NCBI RefSeq assembly: GCF_000255295.1
Contig: NC_017030.1
Coordinates: 4,278,001 to 4,342,000 of the forward strand
DNA length: 64,000 nucleotides
Direction: 5' to 3'
Origin: Corallococcus coralloides DSM 2259
GTDB lineage: Bacteria; Myxococcota; Myxococcia; Myxococcales; Myxococcaceae
Shown piece by piece: positions 33,451-41,260 of this stretch. The notes below the pieces were generated by a model that was given only the letters and a program-made list of their open reading frames with translations, was not told the origin of the DNA and did no database searches. The translations under genes and the position numbers were made by a program. Every line of letters begins with the position of its first letter. Within the stretch, counting starts at the first letter, position 1.

Positions 33451-33495
33451 CTAACGCGCCTTCGGGCCGCCGCGAACGTGGATCTTGATCTTCAT
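33451..33495 (-). CDS. 14-residue peptide gene, candidate precursor for the adjacent exporter
   Basis: ATG...TAG encodes MKIKIHVRGGPKAR. A near-perfect Shine-Dalgarno (GAAAGGAGG) ends 6 nt before the ATG. A TTGACA-18-TAGCGT promoter and a downstream 12-bp terminator hairpin bracket the frame, so this looks like a dedicated transcription unit. A TGA lies in frame upstream with no other start codon between, so the start is unambiguous. The peptide is basic and contains Gly-Gly at 9-10. The divergent operon encodes an ABC exporter with an intact C39 peptidase, which cleaves after Gly-Gly. Cleavage there would leave only PKAR, so the GG may instead belong to a processed core. Confidence 0.6.
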   Translation of the reverse strand: MKIKIHVRGGPKAR

Positions 33496-33501
33496 GTCGT
33501 G

Positions 33502-33510
33502 CCTCCTTTC
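33502..33510 (-). promoter_or_regulatory. Strong ribosome binding site of the 14-codon gene
   Basis: GAAAGGAGG on the - strand, fully complementary to the 16S rRNA 3' end over eight bases, at 6-nt spacing. It is stronger than almost any other site in the window. Confidence 0.8.
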
Positions 33511-33517
33511 GAATTGA

Positions 33518-33547
33518 ACGCTACGTGTACTTAAAGCTGGATGTCAA
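33518..33547 (-). promoter_or_regulatory. Promoter of the 14-codon gene
   Basis: Consensus -35 TTGACA (33547-33542), 18-nt spacer and -10 TAGCGT (33523-33518, three of six consensus bases). Predicted transcription starts close to the Shine-Dalgarno, giving a very short 5' leader. Confidence 0.6.
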
Positions 33548-33609
33548 ATCGATCCAACGATTAATGTGCAACGCATTGCGGCGATGCGGACGAATTTCCG
33601 CGTCGCATC
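33547..33609. promoter_or_regulatory. Inverted repeats in the divergent control region
   Basis: AATCG-ATCCAA-CGATT (33547-33562) abuts the -35 of the tiny gene. Next to it, GATGCGGA (33583-33590) pairs with TCCG (33597-33600) and CGCATC (33604-33609) across a 3-nt bulge. Either could be an operator coordinating the peptide gene and the export operon. No regulator gene is in the cassette. Confidence 0.4.
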
Positions 33610-33664
33610 AAGGTGCCCGTACTCAGACAATGGGGGCGTGAATCACAAAGCAGTGGCCGTGGTG

Positions 33665-33693
33665 TTGACACGGTGCGACCATTAAGGCGACTT
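33665..33693 (+). promoter_or_regulatory. Possible promoter of the export operon
   Basis: TTGACA at 33665-33670, 17-nt spacer and CGACTT at 33688-33693. The -35 is perfect and the -10 poor. The implied leader is only a few nucleotides, so the true promoter may lie further upstream. Confidence 0.35.
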
Positions 33694-33706
33694 TGGTTCG
33701 AGGACC

Positions 33707-34924
33707 ATGGCATATCCCTTCGAGCGGACCCTTCGTTCCCTGAACTACGAGTCGGACACGCGCCTCGTGTTCGTCGCTCTGATGGTGTTGTGCGCCGGCG
33801 GGCTCATCGCCTGGTCGCTGTTCGCCAAGGTCCCGCTCGTCAAGGCCAGCTCACAGGCCCGGATCGAGCCACACAACGCCGTCCATCGCATCGAGCCGCC
33901 CAGCGCGGGCAGGGTCGTGCTCTCGCGGCTCAAACTCGATCAGGAGGTCAAGGAAGGCGACCTACTCATTGAGTTCGACGCACGGGCCGAGCGCCTCGAG
34001 CTCGAGCGGAGCAAGGCGACGCTCGCCGCGACCGAGAAGGAGCTCGCCATCATCCGCCAGCAGATCACCAACAAGCGCGAAGAGGCGGCTTTGACGGCAC
34101 GGGTGGACGAGGTCGCAGTCAAGGAGGCGCTGGAGAGGGAGCAGGAGCTCGCGCCCAGGCACCGGCTCGCGGTGGAACGCCAGCAGCTGGCCCTCAAGAG
34201 CCCGACGGGCGCGGTCTCGGAGATGGAGAAGCTCGAGCGCACGACCGATGTCGACGCGCTCCGCTTCGCGCAGACGGCGCAGGGCCTGGCGCTCACCCGA
34301 CTGCGGCGCGAGCAGGACGTGCGCCGTCAAGCCCTCGCCGCGCAGCTGCTGGGACTCGAGCGCGAGGCGCTGGGCGCCGAGGGGCGGATCCGGGAGCTCC
34401 AGGGCACCATCGACCGCCTCGAGTACCAGATCGAGCGGAAGCTGTATCGGGCGCCGGCCACGGGCCACCTGGTCGACGTGGCGGAGCTCGGCGCGGGAGC
34501 GTTCATCGCCGACGGACAGCGGGTCGGCACCATCGTCGCGAGCGATGCGGAGGTGCGGGTGCGCGCCCGTTTCCCGAAGGAGGTCGTCGGATTGATCCAG
34601 CCCGGTCAAACGGCGCGCCTCAAGCTCGACGGCTACCCGATGACCATCTACGGGACGGTCCCCGCCAGGGTGACGGCCGTCGGGACCGAGCCCGGCCAGA
34701 CCGCCACGCCCGAGGCCATCCCCGGTACGGTGCGCGTCGAGCTCAAGTTCGCACCGCCGGACGATCCGCGCATCCAGCTGCGCCACGGCATGACCCTGGT
34801 GGTGGAGGTCGAGGTCGCGCGGGCGTCGCCTGTCGCGCTGCTGATGCGGGCGGTCGGCGAATGGAATCCGCAGCCTGAAGAACAGCCCACGACCGTGTTT
34901 CGGCCCGAAGCCGAGGCCCGCTGA
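33707..34924 (+). CDS. HlyD-family periplasmic adaptor of a type I secretion system
   Basis: A 405-residue membrane-fusion protein: short cytosolic N-terminus, one membrane span (LVFVALMVLCAGGLIAWSLFA, about 22-42), and the first half of a lipoyl-like domain (HRIEPPSAGRVVLSRLKLDQEVKEGDLLIEFD). Two long coiled-coil helices follow (about 95-240), then the second lipoyl half (YRAPATGHLVDVAELGAGAFIADGQRVGTIV) and a beta barrel (QPGQTARLKLDGYP). It links the inner-membrane ABC exporter to the outer-membrane channel. First gene of the apparent operon; two bases separate its stop from the ABC gene. Leu codons are mostly CTC, unlike the flanking genes. Confidence 0.92.
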   Translation: MAYPFERTLRSLNYESDTRLVFVALMVLCAGGLIAWSLFAKVPLVKASSQARIEPHNAVHRIEPPSAGRVVLSRLKLDQEVKEGDLLIEFDARAERLELERSKATLAATEKELAIIRQQITNKREEAALTARVDEVAVKEALEREQELAPRHRLAVERQQLALKSPTGAVSEMEKLERTTDVDALRFAQTAQGLALTRLRREQDVRRQALAAQLLGLEREALGAEGRIRELQGTIDRLEYQIERKLYRAPATGHLVDVAELGAGAFIADGQRVGTIVASDAEVRVRARFPKEVVGLIQPGQTARLKLDGYPMTIYGTVPARVTAVGTEPGQTATPEAIPGTVRVELKFAPPDDPRIQLRHGMTLVVEVEVARASPVALLMRAVGEWNPQPEEQPTTVFRPEAEAR

Positions 34925-34926
34925 CC

Positions 34927-37656
34927 ATGACTCCTCCCAGGCGCCGGCGCTCGATCATTCCCGAGGTGATCCAGATCTCGGCGACGGACTGCGGTCCCGC
35001 TTCACTCAAGAGCCTGTTCGCGGGGATGGGCGCCGAGCTCAACTATCGCGTCCTTCGCGAAGTGTGTCAGACGGACGTCGATGGCACCTCGATCGTCACC
35101 TTGGATGAAGTAGCGAACCAGCTCGGGCTCGACTCCGAGCAGGTGATGCTTCCGCTCGATCACGTGGTGGTCCCCGAAGCCAAGGCGCTTCCCGCCATCA
35201 TCGTCACGCTCAGCGCGGGAGGACGGCCGCACTTCGTGGTGCTGTGGAATCGCGTCGGCCCGTTCATCCAGGTCATGGACCCGGCGGCGGGCCGTCACTG
35301 GACCCGGATTTCGACGCTGCTGAGCCACCTGTACCAGCACACCACGTCCGTTCCGGCGGATGGCTGGCGCGAATGGGCCGGGTCCGAGGAGGCGGTCGCG
35401 ACGTTCGAGCGCCGCCTGCTGGACCTGGGTGAGACGCAGGCTCGGGCGCTGGTTGCACGGGCGCTCGAGGACCCCGGGTATCTGTCGATCGCCAGGCTCG
35501 ATGCCGCGTGCCGGGCGTCCGAAGCGATGATCCGCGCGGGCGCCGTCCGGCGAGGCCGGACGGCGGCGGGTCTGCTGCAATCCATGATTGCGAAGGACGC
35601 TTCCGGCGAAGTGCCCATTCCCGCTGTCTATTGGTCCGTTCGCCCCAACCCGGAGGTGGAGGGCGAGCTGTCGATGTCCGGCGCGGTGCTGATGCGGGTT
35701 CGCGGTTGGCGTGAGGCTTCGCGCGCGGGCGAAGACGCGCCGAGAGCCGTGCTCGCGGGCGACCTGGCGACGGAGCTCGTCGCCAGGCAGGTGAGCCCGG
35801 CGCGAACGCTGCTCCGCCTGCGAGGCGAAGATTCGTGGGTCGTTCCGGGCCTGATTGCGGTGGGACTGGTGTTCGCCACCTTCGGGCGGATCCTGCAAGC
35901 GCTGATGCTCCGTGGCGTGCTCGACCTGGGGCGCGACCTCGGCACGTTCGCGCAGCGTGCGACGGGCATGGCCGTTCTCGCGGGCGTCGCGCTCTGCTTC
36001 ATGCTCATCCAGATCCCCATTTCATTGGGATTGCTCGGCATCGGCCGCCGGCTCGAGGTGCGGCTGCGGAAGGCGTATTTCGAGAAGCTCCCCGAGATGG
36101 AGGACCGCTATTTCCAGAGCCGGCTCGCCTCCGACATGGCGTCTCGCACGCACAACATCCAGGCGATGCGGTCGCTGCCGGCCCTGCTCGCGCAGGCCTT
36201 GATCCTGTCGCTCGAAGTCGCGAGCATCACCGCCGCGCTCATCTGGGCCGCACCGCACGCATGGCACATCGTGCTCGCGCTCGCGGCGGTCACGCTGCTC
36301 GTGCCCCTGGTCGCGCAGAAGCTGCTCTTCGAGCCCGACCTGCGCGTGCAGATGCACTCAGGCGCGCTCAGCGGATTCACCCTGAACGCGCTCGTCGGGC
36401 TCACGCCGATCCGGATCCACGGCGCCGAGCGGTCGCTGCGCCGCGCGCAGGAGACCTTGCTCGTCAGCTGGACCAAGGCGCGCTATTGGCTCCAGACGCT
36501 GTCGGTCGGGTTCGAAGGCGGGCTGATGCTGGTGAGCTACGGCCTCGTCATGCTGCTCGTCTATTCGTACCTCGCGGGCACCGACAGGGCTGCGCTGGTG
36601 TTGTTGGTCGTCTATTGGGCGCTGCGGTACCCCATCCTCGGCCAGCGGCTGATGGTGCTGAGCCGCGCGTTCCCGAATGCGATGAACCGGGTTCGCCGGC
36701 TCCTCGACGTCATCGGCGACATCAAGGAAGCGCCGGCCCGGCCCGAGGCGCCAGTGCAGGAGCCTGTCGCGCCCGCGGACGCCGCGAGCGGCGTTTCGAT
36801 CGTGATGGAGAAGGTCCGCGTGAAAGGCGGCGGTCACACCATCCTCGACAAGGTTTCCTTGAACATCGCCCCCGGTGAGCACGTGGCCGTGGTCGGTGTC
36901 TCCGGAGCAGGCAAGTCGACGCTGGTCGGCCTTCTGCTCGGCTGGCTCCGGCCGGCGCGCGGCGAGATCAAGGTCGACGGGCAGGTGCTCGATCAGGCCG
37001 CTGTCGAGCGGCTGCGGCGCACCACGGCCTGGGTGGATCCGGCGATCAGTCTCTGGAACCAGAGCCTCATCGACAACCTCCGGTATGGCAACGACAGCGC
37101 GCACGGCTGGGCACTGTCGGGGGCGCTCAAGGGCGCCGAGATGCTCGACATCCTCGAGGCGCTTCCAGACGGGCTGCAGACGTCGTTGGGCGAAGGCGGA
37201 GGGCTGGTCTCGGGCGGCCAGGGTCAGCGCGTGCGCCTGGCGCGCGCGATGCTCCGCTCCGGCGTGCGCCTGGCCATCCTCGACGAGCCCTTTCGCGGTC
37301 TCGATCGCGACCGGCGCGCGCGGCTCCTCGCCGAGTCCCGGCGGCTCTGGGCAGACATCACGCTCCTCTGTGTCACCCACGACGTCGAGCACACCCAGGA
37401 GTTCGATCGCGTGCTCGTGATCGAGAACGGTCGGATCCTCGAGAACGGGCCGCCGAAGGAGCTGCTCGCGAACAAGGAGTCGCGGTACGCCGTGCTCCTT
37501 CGCGCCGACCAGGAGAATCGCACGCTGCTCTGGGGCGGTGGGCGCTGGCGCCATTGGTGGCTTTCGGACGGCCAGCTGGTGGAGAAGCCGGCGCCGAAGC
37601 CGGTGGAGACGCCGGTCGCGAAGCCCGCCGCAGGCGACTTGGAGCTGGTGGGATGA
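34927..37656 (+). CDS. Peptidase-containing ABC exporter (C39 peptidase, permease, ATPase)
   Basis: A 909-residue PCAT. The N-terminal C39 domain (about 10-145) keeps Gln16 and Cys22 (QISATDCGPASLK), the His of GGRPHFVVLW and the Asp of IQVMDPAAG, so it should be active on double-glycine leaders. A longer-than-usual linker with extra helices (about 150-290) precedes the membrane domain (about 295-570). The ATPase has Walker A GVSGAGKST near 657, signature LVSGGQGQR near 760, Walker B LAILDEP and an H-loop THD. It resembles the first exporter of NHLM-type bacteriocin/microcin systems. The stop overlaps the next start (ATGA). Confidence 0.92.
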   Translation: MTPPRRRRSIIPEVIQISATDCGPASLKSLFAGMGAELNYRVLREVCQTDVDGTSIVTLDEVANQLGLDSEQVMLPLDHVVVPEAKALPAIIVTLSAGGRPHFVVLWNRVGPFIQVMDPAAGRHWTRISTLLSHLYQHTTSVPADGWREWAGSEEAVATFERRLLDLGETQARALVARALEDPGYLSIARLDAACRASEAMIRAGAVRRGRTAAGLLQSMIAKDASGEVPIPAVYWSVRPNPEVEGELSMSGAVLMRVRGWREASRAGEDAPRAVLAGDLATELVARQVSPARTLLRLRGEDSWVVPGLIAVGLVFATFGRILQALMLRGVLDLGRDLGTFAQRATGMAVLAGVALCFMLIQIPISLGLLGIGRRLEVRLRKAYFEKLPEMEDRYFQSRLASDMASRTHNIQAMRSLPALLAQALILSLEVASITAALIWAAPHAWHIVLALAAVTLLVPLVAQKLLFEPDLRVQMHSGALSGFTLNALVGLTPIRIHGAERSLRRAQETLLVSWTKARYWLQTLSVGFEGGLMLVSYGLVMLLVYSYLAGTDRAALVLLVVYWALRYPILGQRLMVLSRAFPNAMNRVRRLLDVIGDIKEAPARPEAPVQEPVAPADAASGVSIVMEKVRVKGGGHTILDKVSLNIAPGEHVAVVGVSGAGKSTLVGLLLGWLRPARGEIKVDGQVLDQAAVERLRRTTAWVDPAISLWNQSLIDNLRYGNDSAHGWALSGALKGAEMLDILEALPDGLQTSLGEGGGLVSGGQGQRVRLARAMLRSGVRLAILDEPFRGLDRDRRARLLAESRRLWADITLLCVTHDVEHTQEFDRVLVIENGRILENGPPKELLANKESRYAVLLRADQENRTLLWGGGRWRHWWLSDGQLVEKPAPKPVETPVAKPAAGDLELVG

Positions 37657-39764
37657 CGCGCTCTCACTCCGACCTGTTGTGGCCGGTCGAGCGATTGCCC
37701 GACGCGCTGGAGCAGCTGGCGCAGAGGCAAGGCTATGGCAGGGCTGGGGGCGAGATTGCTCCGCCCGCGGCGGCCGTCGAGCCGAGCCGGGTCTGGATGT
37801 TCGCGCTCGGAGATCGACTCGGCGTGGAGCTCGAGCCGATCACGCCGCTCTACCACGAGCTGCCCGACGTCCTCGAACGCGCCGCGCCCTGCATCCTCCA
37901 GGTCCGGCGAGACGGCGTCCCGTCCTATCTGGTGCTGCTGGGGACGCGGCGCGGGAAGTTGCGCCTGCTCGCGCGCGACGCCACGGCGGTTTCGGTCCAG
38001 ACGAAGACCGCGCTCGCGCTCCTGCGCGAAGAGCAGGAAGCCACCGTCGCCGAGGTGGACCAGCTGCTCGGCGGCGTGGAGATGTCGCCCCGTGCGCGCG
38101 AGCGCGCCCGCTCACGGATGCTGCTGCAGCGGCTCGGCCAGGCGCAGCTGCGCACCGGCTGGATCATGCGCCCCAGGCGCACCGCGAGCCGGCGGACGCT
38201 GCTCGGCGACATCCCGTCGCTCGCCGCCGGCATCCTCGTGAGCCACACGCTCCTCTCGCTGGTGCTGGCGGGCTCGTTCTGGTTGCTCGGCCGCGCCGCG
38301 CTCCAGGCCCACCTCGAGACCGGCTGGTTCCTGGGGTGGATCGCCGTGATCGCGTGCGCGATTCCGCTGCGCATGCTCGAGGTGTGGTGGCAGGGCGTGT
38401 TCTCGATCCGGCTCGGAACGCTGCTGAAGCAGCAGCTCCTTGCGGGAACCCTCAAGCTGACCCCCGACGAGGTGCGGCTCGACGGCATCGGCCGCCATTT
38501 CGGCCGCGTCGCCGAGGCCGAGGTCGTCGAGCAGCTTGCGGTCGGCGGCGCCCTGCTCGCGGTGTTGTCGCTCGTCGACTTGATCCTGGCGGGCGGCATC
38601 CTCGTGCTCGGGGCGGGAGGGTGGCCCCAGGCGATGGTGCTCGTCCTGTGGGTCGTGGTCGCGTTCGTCCTCGCGCGCCGCCACTACGGCGTCCAGCGGG
38701 CGTGGTCGAGCGCGCGCGTCGAGATCACCCACGACCTGCTCGAGCGCATGCTCGGCCATCGAACGCGGCTGGCGCAGCTTCCACTCGAGCGCTGGCATGA
38801 TGGCGAAGACATCCGCTTGAGCTCCTACTCCGAGATCTCGAAGGTCATGGATCGCCGGACCATGCAGCTGACCGCGCTCCTGCGCGACGGCTGGTTGGTG
38901 CTCGCCCTGCTGACCTTGCTGCCGGCGTTCAGCAGCGGTACGGCCAATCCCAGCGCGCTGGCGGTGTCCGTGGGCGGCATCTTGCTCGCGCTGCGAGCCT
39001 TCGACGAGGTCGCCGTCTACTTCCAGCAGGTCTCCCAGGCGGCGGTGTCGTTCGAGCAGATCCGCGACTTGTTGCTCGCGGTGGGCCGCCCCGAGCTCGA
39101 ATCGAAAGTCCCTCTCGAAATGGAGGGAGGCAAGCCCACCGACGCCGCCAGCGGAACCCTCATCGAGGCGCGGGGCGTGACCTTCCGGCACGACGCGCGC
39201 ACCCGGCCGGTGCTCGAGAACTGCTCGTTCCAGATCGCGCAGGGCGACCGCATCCTGCTGGAGGGCCCATCGGGCGGTGGCAAGTCGACGCTGGTGTCGC
39301 TGTTGACGGGCCTGAGGACGCCGCAGGGCGGTGTGATGCTGCTGCACGCGTTGGACCGCGCGACGTTCGGCTCCTCGGGCTGGCGCAAGCGCATCACCGC
39401 CGCGCCGCAGTTCCACGAGAACCACGTCCTGTCCGGCAGCTTCGCGTACAATCTCCTGCTCGGGCGCGAGTGGCCGACCTCGCCCGAGCTGCGGACCAAG
39501 GCCGCCGCGCTGTGCAAGGAGCTCGGGCTGGACGAGCTGATCGCCAAGATGCCCGCCGGCCTCGAGGAGATGATCGGCGAGACCGGCTGGCAACTCTCGC
39601 ACGGCGAGAAGAGCCGGCTCTACATCGCGCGCACGCTGCTGCAGGGGGTCGAGCTGGTCATCCTCGACGAGAGCTTCGCCTCCCTCGACCCCGAGACCAT
39701 GCGGGTCGCGCAGCGCTGCGTCCTCAACCACGCGAAAGCCCTCGTGGTCGTCAGCCACCCATGA
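37653..39764 (+). CDS. Second ABC exporter with degenerate C39-like domain
   Basis: A 703-residue permease-ATPase. Residues 1-150 keep the strand layout of a C39 domain (LPDVLERAAPCILQVRRDGVPSYLVLLG parallels LPAIIVTLSAGGRPHFVVLW in the previous gene), but the catalytic Cys is absent and the His is Tyr, so it may only hold a leader. About six spans follow, then an ATPase with Walker A GPSGGGKST near 537, signature LSHGEKSRL, Walker B LVILDESFASLDPE, ending right after the H-loop (VVSHP). Start ATGA overlaps the previous stop. It probably forms a heterodimer with the upstream exporter. Confidence 0.9.
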   Translation: MTRSHSDLLWPVERLPDALEQLAQRQGYGRAGGEIAPPAAAVEPSRVWMFALGDRLGVELEPITPLYHELPDVLERAAPCILQVRRDGVPSYLVLLGTRRGKLRLLARDATAVSVQTKTALALLREEQEATVAEVDQLLGGVEMSPRARERARSRMLLQRLGQAQLRTGWIMRPRRTASRRTLLGDIPSLAAGILVSHTLLSLVLAGSFWLLGRAALQAHLETGWFLGWIAVIACAIPLRMLEVWWQGVFSIRLGTLLKQQLLAGTLKLTPDEVRLDGIGRHFGRVAEAEVVEQLAVGGALLAVLSLVDLILAGGILVLGAGGWPQAMVLVLWVVVAFVLARRHYGVQRAWSSARVEITHDLLERMLGHRTRLAQLPLERWHDGEDIRLSSYSEISKVMDRRTMQLTALLRDGWLVLALLTLLPAFSSGTANPSALAVSVGGILLALRAFDEVAVYFQQVSQAAVSFEQIRDLLLAVGRPELESKVPLEMEGGKPTDAASGTLIEARGVTFRHDARTRPVLENCSFQIAQGDRILLEGPSGGGKSTLVSLLTGLRTPQGGVMLLHALDRATFGSSGWRKRITAAPQFHENHVLSGSFAYNLLLGREWPTSPELRTKAAALCKELGLDELIAKMPAGLEEMIGETGWQLSHGEKSRLYIARTLLQGVELVILDESFASLDPETMRVAQRCVLNHAKALVVVSHP

Positions 39765-41254
39765 GACTTCGATTCACGCTCGCCCTCCTCGCGACGATCT
39801 GCTCCGGTTGCGAGCTGATCCGTCCCGTCGTCGTCGAACCGCCTCTGGCGCCGAGCAGCTACTCGACCGCCGTCGAGCTGCGCACCGAGCCGCCCCCACC
39901 GTCCAGCGCACCCGAGGGCGGGGTTCCAAGCCCGCAGCCGTCGAAGGAGGGCGTGCCCGCGCAGCCAGCCGAGCCCGTCGCCCAGGACGCAGTCTGGTGG
40001 ACGGCGTTCGCCGATCCGGCTCTCGACACGGCCATCCAGGAGTGCTTCAGCGACAACCTGGCCCTGCGCGACGCGCGGGAGCTGATCTACGAGAACCAGC
40101 TCGACCCCGCCGTGCCGCAAGGTTGGTGGTACCCGCTCCAGGTCGGCATCCTGAACCCGGCGGGGCTGAGTCATGTCGTTGCCAACGTTCCGCCCGCGCC
40201 GCCAACCCGGACCGAGTACAGCGTCGCCACCGTCGGTGTCGGCGTGGCCTACCAGGTCGACCTGTTTGGAGCCCTCGATGCGCAGCGGCGCGCGGGATTG
40301 AACTTCGCCGAGCAGCAGCGGCAGCTCACCGAGGCCCGCGTCCAGGACCTCGCGGTGCGGATCACCCAGATCTGGTTCGACATCCTCGAGGCCCGCGCGC
40401 TCCGGGACCTCACGCTGCGCCAGATCGCCTACAACAAGGAGCTGCTCCAGCTGATTCGAGCGCGGTTCGAGCAGCACCTCACGCCCCGGCTCGTGGTGCT
40501 GCAGCAGGAGCAGCTGCTGGTGAACCTCGAATCGCAGGTGCCGCTGATCGCCACCCGGAACGCGCTCTTGAATTCGGAGCTGAAGGCGCTGCTGGGCCGG
40601 GTACCCAGCCCCGCCGACGACGTCATTCCACTCGATCGACAGCTTCCCGATCTCCCGCCCCCACCGAAACTCGGAACGCCGGGCGACCTGAACGAGAACA
40701 CGCCCGAGATGCGGCTCGCGGAGCTGCGCGTCGCCGAGGTCGAGCACCGCATCAACGCGAACCTGGCGAGCTGGCTTCCGACGATCCAACTGGTGGGCAA
40801 CGTGGGCGTTTCGAAGTACGGCCTCAAGGAGCCGGTCCTGGGCGATTCCGTCGTCGGGGTGAACCTGACGTGGGCCCTGTTCGATGGAAGGCGGGTCACC
40901 GAGTACATGCGACTGCCGATCCAGCTCCAGCGTCGCCACGTCCAATACCAGCTCGCGCTGAACACCGCGATCGGACGGGTGCAGGATGCCGTGGTCCAGG
41001 AGGAGAACGAGGCGACGAGCCTGCGCAGCCTGCGTACGCAGGTCCAGCTCGGGCGGCAGCTCCTGGACGAGGCGAGGCGGATCTTCGAGCAGGGGCAATC
41101 GGACTATCTGACGGTGCTCACCGCCCTGACGAATCTGGTCGGGCTCGAGCGCGCAAGTCTGCAAGCGCAACGGCTGTTGCTCAACCATCGCGTCGAGGTC
41201 TATCGCTCGCTCGGCGGCACCTGGTCGCGCGACGTCACACTGGAGCGGGAGTGA
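39761..41254 (+). CDS. TolC/NodT-like outer-membrane efflux lipoprotein
   Basis: A 497-residue outer-membrane factor. The lipobox (ATICSGC, Cys near 17) is followed by a Pro/Ser-rich region and WWTAFADPALD, a motif common at the start of NodT-family channels. Two helical-barrel halves follow (about 170-290 and 350-480), with AYQVDLFGALDAQRRAGLNF as the RND-type signature. Its start overlaps the second ABC gene by 4 bp. With the adaptor and exporters it completes a trans-envelope export path. Confidence 0.9.
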   Translation: MRLRFTLALLATICSGCELIRPVVVEPPLAPSSYSTAVELRTEPPPPSSAPEGGVPSPQPSKEGVPAQPAEPVAQDAVWWTAFADPALDTAIQECFSDNLALRDARELIYENQLDPAVPQGWWYPLQVGILNPAGLSHVVANVPPAPPTRTEYSVATVGVGVAYQVDLFGALDAQRRAGLNFAEQQRQLTEARVQDLAVRITQIWFDILEARALRDLTLRQIAYNKELLQLIRARFEQHLTPRLVVLQQEQLLVNLESQVPLIATRNALLNSELKALLGRVPSPADDVIPLDRQLPDLPPPPKLGTPGDLNENTPEMRLAELRVAEVEHRINANLASWLPTIQLVGNVGVSKYGLKEPVLGDSVVGVNLTWALFDGRRVTEYMRLPIQLQRRHVQYQLALNTAIGRVQDAVVQEENEATSLRSLRTQVQLGRQLLDEARRIFEQGQSDYLTVLTALTNLVGLERASLQAQRLLLNHRVEVYRSLGGTWSRDVTLERE

Positions 41255-41260
41255 GAAGCC

